From Carya illinoinensis (taxonomy: Eukaryota; Streptophyta; Magnoliopsida; Fagales; Juglandaceae), in assembly GCF_018687715.1 (NCBI RefSeq), contig NC_056755.1, positions 17,242,001-17,306,000 of the forward strand: a stretch of DNA of 64,000 nucleotides, written 5' to 3'. Shown here piece after piece: positions 58,053 through 64,000 of this stretch (position 1 is its first letter; each line of letters begins with the position of its first letter). Made by a program: the position numbers and the translations under genes. Below the pieces are notes generated by a model that was not told the DNA's origin, searched no databases, and saw only the letters and a program-made list of their open reading frames with translations.

Positions 58053-59033
58053 GTAATTTCAACTTTTCCTTCGCTTTAACCGAATCCGCAAGCAGAGTCT
58101 TCGCCTGCGTGCATTAGTTATTTTCGATGTGAATTCCATGTTATCGTTTTCATCAAAGCTTGTGGTTTTTTTGTTTTTATCATTTTGATATCTTTTTGGT
58201 CGCTAAGAAAATGAGTGACTTAGTAAGGAATTTTCTTTCTTTTGATGCGTTCGTTTCTATTTCGCCAATCAATTCTTCTTCTCTCTATGTTTTGTCGTTT
58301 GCCTTGTTTTACGGTTGAAAGATATGTTGTTTGTTGAATTTACTGAACGAGCTTTCCTTAAAGCTATCCGCATATAACTTGCGAATAAATTTTGACGTGA
58401 AATATTCATCTCTGTAACTTTTAATCTACCATGTCTATAAGAATATTCATTCACCTGCTTGTTTTATATTATTTAATCTATTAAATTTTGCAAACCATTC
58501 CTCAAACGCAGTTTAAATCTATCATATCCATAAGAATATTCACTCAAAACCAGTCATCCAAAAAGTATGGCACTTTTGCGGTGTTAAGATCAAATATTGT
58601 TTCTTTCGGTCTTTAGATGAACGGTGTACTATTGTTGGACTTCTTTTTTCTTCCATTTTTGTTTTGATGATTTTGTTGATCTCTTGACCTAAGGTAATTC
58701 TTTAGGACTCTCGTGTACGGATCACTTTTACAACAGTTTCTCTCTTATTAACAAAATTTTCTTGCAAAAGATTCATCCAAAAAACTGAATTTGCAAAAGG
58801 GCCGTCAAATGGTGTTGTGGTTTGTTATTTATATGAATTGTTACTTAGCTATTTGAGTCTGTGACATGTCACTAAATGAAATAAAGATTTGGTTCCTGAC
58901 TTTTATTTAATTAGCAAATAAGTTGCTAGTATGCATGATCTTCCATGTGTTTCTTATACAGAGAATCTTTTTAGCTATTTATTACTCCCTGACCTTGATC
59001 ACCAGCAATGATGTGATACTGTTACAGGCAGTA

Positions 59034-62000
59034 ATGGTTGATTCTAATTCCGAGACTGTGTTCTTGGCTGAGGATTTCCAAATTCCTACTTACATACTAA
59101 AACCTGAATCAGAGGTTGTGACTGCCTCCAATGTGCCCGCATGTCCAGTGATAGTGTTCATCAATTCCAAGAGTGGCGGACAGCTGGGTGGGAATCTTCT
59201 TGTTACCTTCCGTAGTCTTCTCAATGAAAATCAGGTTCCTTTAGTCTCTTGTGAATTAGTTGAGCATCTTTTTTTTGCCATGGGGGCTGACTTTGAAATG
59301 ACAACTCAGGTTTTTGATTTAGGAGATGAGGCTCCTGATAAGGTGCTGCACAAGATCTACGTGAACCTAGAAAAGCTCAAGCATAATGGAGATGAGTTTG
59401 CAGGGAACATTGAGAAGCGCTTGAGATTAATTGTGAGTTTAGAAATGGTTGATACTTTTTTATGCTTACCTTATCTAACCTTTTTTATTTTGCACTGTAT
59501 TATTGCACTGACCTGGTATGCTGTTGACATTTAATAAGTCTAACATGAATAGCGGGCCTTTTAGGTTGCAGGTGGTGATGGAACAGCTGGCTGGCTTCTT
59601 GGAGTTGTTTGTGATCTGAAATTATCTCATCCACCACCAATTGCTACAGTTCCCTTGGGAACAGGAAATAATCTTCCATTTGCATTTGGATGGGTAGGAA
59701 CTAACCCATCTCTGTAGGTTCTACTACTTTGAAGTGTCTGCAAAAAGTTATAATGGCTAGATGCTTGACTTTTAATTTTGCATCCAATCAGATCTAATAT
59801 GAATCCATGTTCTTTCTTCTCTGTTTTCTATGTGGTAAAGCACAGTTGTTAGTCAAGAATCTAGAACATTTTCTTAACTTTGATAATCTATACTCTGAGC
59901 TGGAAGATATGTTGTCATCTATAGTTTAGGAATAATCCCCTTCTTAAGCTTGCATATTACCTTCTGAAATGTACAGTTTCATTTATATACTTTTATGTAC
60001 ATGCTTCCAAGAAGTTTCTCCATTTTAGTGTGTAAGCATTGATAATTTCAATTTTATCTGCCATATGTTTAACATCCAGTTTGCTTTTGCAGGGAAAGAA
60101 GAATCCTGGGACAGATGATCACGCTGTTAAATCATTTTTGGGTCAAGTAAAGAAAGCCAAGGAAATGAAAATAGACAAGTTATGCAACAGGCTTATTTAT
60201 TCATTATAAGCATTTAATATAGACTTGTGATGTCACTGCATAGATGACTTAGACCTAATTATGTTTTTTTATTTTGCTCTTGATTGTTCTTCAAATATTT
60301 TAGTTCTCAGGAAGACACACTATTTGATTATCAAGTCCCAGATAATTTATTGTGTATACTTTCAAGTTTACTCTTTTATAAGAGATTGCACTGTAGAGTT
60401 GCCTCCAAAGTCATTTAACCTATTCTGTTACATAATTTCCGTGAGACGTAGATCTCAGAGGAAATGAAAATGTCCTTTTGAGGAATTTCCCTTCTTTTGT
60501 ATAGTAATATTCAGCCTTCTGTTAAGTAGGATCTTCTTTGGCATACTACAGATGCTGCCAGGTTGGAGGTTGGTTGAATATTATGAGCCTAGTCATGCAG
60601 TATTCGAAGAATCATTAAATTTCCTAGGTAGAAATGAGTGCAGTATCAGCAAAGTTGGGAGGGATTGACCTTTTCTCTTGATGTCTTTCTACTTAATGCC
60701 TGAATCTCAAACTATCATTTTGTAGCTCCTGGCACTGTGTGCCTGTACTATTTAGTTCCTGAATCTCAAATTACAACTACATATTCATTATCATTTTCCT
60801 TTCATGACAGTTTTAAAAGAGTGGTGGGGGTTGGTGTCTTCTGTGTACAGGTGATACATGGCTTTTCACAGGCACTTCCCCTTCCAGCCTTACTTCAGGA
60901 CGATGGATATTGACAACCTAGTTCATATTTCATTACAATTGCATTGATGCCTCCTTTATAAATCTATTTCTTTTTTCTTTTTCTTCCCACCGATGTGGTT
61001 ATTGATTCTGTTTCTGTAATCCAGTTGGCATATTCTCATGAGGATGAAAGCTCCAAAAGAACCCTGTGATCCCATTGCACCCCTTGAGCTACCACATTCT
61101 TTGCATGCATTTCATCGTGTCTCCGATGCAGACGAAATGGTACTAGTCTAATCTTTTTTGCTCCTAAGAATTTGCTGACCATGTGCTGCTACCAAATCTA
61201 GAAATTCTATCTTGGGCACAAGCAGCTGATTACAATTCTTCACAATTTTGTTCTGATAAATGCATATCTTTTCTGTGAACGGCTCTGCTTCTCTCCGTTT
61301 TTCATTCTCAAGTCATTATTATGGCCAGTAGTATTAAGCTAAATGGGGACAATAGTATTAAGCTTGTATAAATCAATGGCTTTTATGCAAAGAAGAGTAA
61401 ACATCATTCATATTGCATGCTTCGTGACATTGAAGTTAAAGGGAAAAAAAGAACATTAGAACTCTTTGCACAATACCTACGGAGTGGCAACATTGAAGTG
61501 GATGTATGCCTTTATCAGAGTTTTTTGTGCTAGTTGTGTGATCAATTGAAATGATATGATATATTTGCTGATTTGGCTCGGAAAAGGCTAATGCATATTG
61601 ATGCATTAATTATTTATGTATCTGAGCTCAGATTTGCATAAGAAATTAATTGAATGGATTAGCAGATAATTTCTAATTAATCTACTTTAGTATAGTTCAC
61701 ATTACGAATCTAGTCATTTAATATTTTGAAGGGCCTCCCCTATTCTATGGCTGACAACTTTCTTCTGATAGCAGTTTGGATTTTGGAATCTGTGCAAATA
61801 TGATATTGCTTGGAAATTGTATTTAGTGATTTTACCTGCCTGCCTCCATAGCATGTAAAAAGGCAAAGTGTAGATTTTCAAATGAAACCTTCCTTGTACC
61901 TGACTAACCACTATGGAGTAGCCACTAGTGTTATATAGAAGAGAAGCAGTAGCTGTAAAAAATAAAATAAATTTTTTTTTTTTCTCACTTGGTTTTCATT

Positions 62001-62131
62001 CTGTGAAAGCTATCCCCTTTTATAGTGGTAGCATTCTTTTTTGCTTCAAATTCTAACGTGTTTATGTCTCCTATTTCCTCAGGAAGGTTTCCACACATTT
62101 CGCGGAGGATTTTGGAACTACTTTAGCATGG
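59034..62131 (+). CDS. DGK5-like: Diacylglycerol kinase, DGK5/6-like, partial (6 coding exons)
   Basis: Phosphorylates diacylglycerol with ATP to phosphatidic acid, a lipid second messenger in plant stress and immune signalling. Coding exons by GT-AG borders and phase: 59034-59234, 59310-59432, 59565-59693, 60093-60178, 61025-61139, 62083-62131 (703 nt, about 234 residues). The protein starts [14 protein letters not shown]. The catalytic domain begins at residue ~38 with [16 protein letters not shown], followed by [13 protein letters not shown], the ATP-site [13 protein letters not shown] and [25 protein letters not shown] in place of GTGND is typical of the DGK5/6 group. Exon 7 gives [17 protein letters not shown]. 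There is no C1 domain and no N-terminal membrane segment, as in clusters II/III. The ATG at 59034 follows the leader acceptor; an ATG at 58923 lies in the intron. The C-terminal accessory domain is beyond 64000. All exons are open and splice sites are canonical, so the gene looks functional. Confidence 0.9.
59235..59309 (+). other. 75-nt in-frame intron of the DGK gene
   Basis: Starts GTTCCT and ends ACTCAG. The length is divisible by three and it holds no stop, so the reading frame is open through it. Family alignment from memory (Q-VFDL is contiguous in DGKs) argues that it is spliced out. Confidence 0.65.
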
Positions 62132-62273
62132 GTAAGAATACTTCCTCTGGAGTCCTAGATTAATTTAGTTTGTTACATTGCTAAGCTTTAAAACTCTTAT
62201 GTTTCCTAATTTTAAATGCCTTTAATAAATTTTGGAATTTCTATATATAAATATATATAGATTTATTCATATA

Positions 62274-62428
62274 GAGTAATGCTGCTCATAATCCCTTTTA
62301 CCATCATCCTCTCATCTCATTATGTGGTATTAATGATTGGAGACTATTTATTATATTTTACTTGTGCACCTATCATTTAATGCCACATCAAGGGATGTTG
62401 AGAGGATGATGATAAAAAGGATGATAAA
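62274..62428. mobile_element. Small TIR element (MITE), family 4, in DGK intron 7
   Basis: Arms ttaccatcatcctctcatct and gttgagaggatgatgataaa are inverted, and tatgtggtattaatg pairs with catttaatgccacatca. Related to 56845-57000. A 16-base direct repeat (tagatttattcatata) flanks it at 62258-62273 and 62429-62444. Confidence 0.65.
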
Positions 62429-62439
62429 TAGATTTATTC

Positions 62440-62440
<1 letters not shown>

Positions 62441-62476
<36 letters not shown>

Positions 62477-62478
62477 TA
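62441..62478. repeat. (TA)n(CA)n microsatellite
   Basis: TA units followed by about 11 CA units, then TA again. It lies in DGK intron 7. Confidence 0.95.
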
Positions 62479-62754
62479 TATTTGTCTTAGTTGAACTGCT
62501 CCCTTTCTTTCCAGTGACTTTAATTGTATCTTTTTTGTATGCTCTTTTTTTCCCATGTAAGATTTAAACCCCAAAGAATATGATATTGTATTGGTGATGA
62601 GATTTAACATTCTAAAGGAGTCCAGTTATTTGAACAGTCTCTTACATGTATTAAAATTACAAAAATAGTATTAAGTATTTTATTTTTAATTCTGAGAATT
62701 AATTTGAAATTTCAATTAATTGCTTGTTCATCATTAGTATCCTGCAAAAGAAGG

Positions 62755-63034
62755 AACTTTTCTTGTGAGTAAGATAAATTTTATTTTGACAAAAGAGGGT
62801 GTTAACCTAGTACACAAGAAGTACACGAAAGATCCCCCTAATTAGCAAGAGGTAAAAGTGCTAAAAAATCTTCGGAAGTAGAATATAAAAACAGAACCAT
62901 TTTGGGCCACAATCCAATGAAATAAGATATTAAGCAAGAAAGACTTCAGCTCTGGCATCGATTTGTGATTTGTCGTAATCCTCAAAACTATGATTATTTC
63001 TCTTCAAAGACACCACAATAAGCATGATAGGATC
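62755..63034 (-). pseudogene. LINE 3' end (minus strand) in DGK intron 7
   Basis: On the minus strand: a trace of the conserved RNER-SFED segment after the zf-RVT (LKRNNHSFEDYDKSQ), then the 3' UTR with cttgtgtactaggttaaca, ending near 62755. It is related to the LINE end at 1-194. No clear poly(A) is kept at the left edge. Confidence 0.6.
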
Positions 63035-63060
63035 TTTTTTTTTTTTTTTTTTTTTTTTTT
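63035..63060. repeat. Poly(T) run of 26
   Basis: Uninterrupted T tract between the minus-strand LINE end and the + strand LINE segment. Confidence 0.95.
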
Positions 63061-63099
63061 ATAGAAGTTTGCTCTAATGGTTACCACGCTGCCCTTTCC

Positions 63100-64000
63100 A
63101 ACATGTTAAGAGATCCACCATTTGAAAAGGCATAACCTAATCTATCCCAAAGAGGCCAGTAACCATGTTCTATGGAAAGCTGAGAACCTCACCCTTCTTA
63201 CACATGCAACACTAATCAATTTGAAGCTTATGGGGTGGGAGTCTGGAAACACATTAGACAAGGGTGGGGGATTTTTACTTGTCACACTAGACTTATGTTG
63301 GGAGATAGCTCTAGAATAAAATTCTAGAGCGACCTTTGGTGTGGGAATAATGCCTTAAAGGAATCCTTCCCTTCAGTATTTCTATGTTGCAAGTGAGAAA
63401 GAAGCCTTGGTGACTGATCTAATGGTGATATTTGGAGACCAAGTCCAATAGAACGTTAACTTTAATAGGGCTGCCCAAGACTGGGAAGTTGGTAGCTTTG
63501 AGGAATTTTTTAGTCTCTTGTATTCCATGACAACACCGAGCAATCTAGGTGTTGACTTTATGTGGTGGGTACCTGCAGGTAAAAGCACATTCTCGGTTTG
63601 CTCTTTCTATAAATCTCTCACATAGTTGCAAAACATTCAGTTTCCATGGCGAAAGATTTGGCGAAATAAGGCACCTCCTAAAGTAGCATTTTTGCTTGGA
63701 CAACACCTCTGGGTAAGATTTTGACAATGGATAATTTGCGAAAGTGCAGGATGATTATATTAGATTGGTGTTACATGTGTAAGAAAACTGGCGAGATCGT
63801 GGAGGATCTCTTATTGCATTGTGAGCTTGCTAAAGTGCTATTGGATGAAGTTTTTTTTAGATTAGACTTAGCTTGGGTTATACCCACCTCAATGATAGCA
63901 TTGCTGGCCGGCTGGACAGCGCTAGGAGGTATCCCACAAATCAAAGTTGTGTGGAAGATGGTTCCTATCTGTATCCTATGGTATTTGTAGCAAGAGTGAA
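63100..64000 (+). pseudogene. LINE segment, thumb to zf-RVT (runs off the window)
   Basis: Motifs in order over several frames: VWKHIRQGWG (about 63238), FNRAAQDWEVGSFEEFFSLL (63461-63520), WWVPAGKSTFSVCSFYKSL (63561-63620), PPKVAFLLGQ (63675-63704), then the zf-RVT frame 63721-63990 with MDNLRKCRMIILDWCYMCKK and EDLLLHCELAKVLLDE. The Cys and His ligand positions are kept. Stops interrupt before and after. It continues past 64000. Confidence 0.7.

Larger units (their letters stand above)
62132..64000 (+). other. DGK intron 7 (donor in window, acceptor not reached)
   Basis: Begins GTAAGAATAC after exon 7. The expected next exon (M-D-A-Q-V type sequence in this family) is not found before the window end. 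The intron holds a TIR element, a dinucleotide repeat, a minus-strand LINE end, a T run and a + strand LINE segment. Confidence 0.6.

Noticed and set aside
58923..59033. Upstream ATG that would extend the DGK protein
   Set aside because: The extension reads through a leader intron ending TTACAG at 59027 and gives a hydrophobic tail unlike the family. The ATG at 59034 fits better.
60261..60467. 68-codon frame between DGK exons
   Set aside because: It lies in intron 5. The flanking exons join in phase without it.
62258..62444. 16-bp direct repeats around the intron 7 MITE read as a target duplication
   Set aside because: Part of the right copy may belong to the element's own terminal repeat, and 16 bp is too long for a MITE duplication. 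Noted but not used to classify the element.
1..64000. CRISPR arrays, rRNA, tRNA or bacterial operon structure
   Set aside because: No evenly spaced repeat-spacer units, no cloverleaf or rRNA signatures noticed, and the only host gene is intron-bearing. A tRNA scan was not possible here.

Overview
This window looks like a repeat-dense stretch of a plant (eudicot) nuclear genome. The evidence is spliced GT-AG gene structure, Ty3/gypsy pol of the Athila/Tat type with a tRNA-Asp-like primer site, several L1-type LINEs with the plant endonuclease/RT/zf-RVT/RNase H order, a hAT transposon and many small AT-rich TIR elements. From memory, some small elements and the LINE 3' ends resemble repeats of walnut and relatives (Juglandaceae, Fagales). 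That placement is a weak inference. I see no bacterial genes, CRISPR array, rRNA or tRNA gene.

Only one host gene is supported: a diacylglycerol kinase of the DGK5/6 (cluster III) type on the + strand. It has a likely 5'-UTR exon ending at 58052 and coding exons 59034-59234, 59310-59432, 59565-59693, 60093-60178, 61025-61139 and 62083-62131. The phases fit together and give about 234 residues of the catalytic domain. The C-terminal exons lie beyond the window, because intron 7 is filled with a TIR element and LINE pieces.

0-6.2 kb: a LINE 3' end, three small TIR elements, a solo LTR (3072-4797, target duplication TAGAT) and a decayed minus-strand LINE. 6.2-29.9 kb: a nested retrotransposon complex. 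A minus-strand LTR element (LTRs 6230-6623 and 20980-29884, target duplication TATCC at 6225 and 29885) sits in that LINE, whose other half continues to about 32.7 kb. Its interior holds an Athila-like element (9072-20697) that ends in a large fold-back. Its 5' LTR is split by a + strand LINE (21242-29734). That LINE is split by an LTR-like insertion (22505-27530), which is split by another solo LTR (22577-23832, target duplication CACAC). The deepest chain is five insertions.

33.2-43.9 kb: one long broken + strand LINE (33.2-37.5), an exon-like minus-strand fragment, an LTR-like block (38087-38831) and two convergent LINE fragments. 44-49.1 kb: AT-rich DNA with tandem duplications and small TIR elements. 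49.5-54.2 kb: a complete but mutated hAT element (49497-54230) with a perfect 8-bp target duplication. 54.3-56.8 kb: a + strand LINE tail split by a 1-kb TIR element. 56.8-57.6 kb: small TIR elements directly upstream of the DGK gene.

No transposable-element ORF here looks intact. The strongest observations are the reconstructable insertion order, the near-palindrome at 17.6-19.3 kb, and the invasion of the DGK intron by LINE pieces in opposite orientation. I found no new biochemical system.
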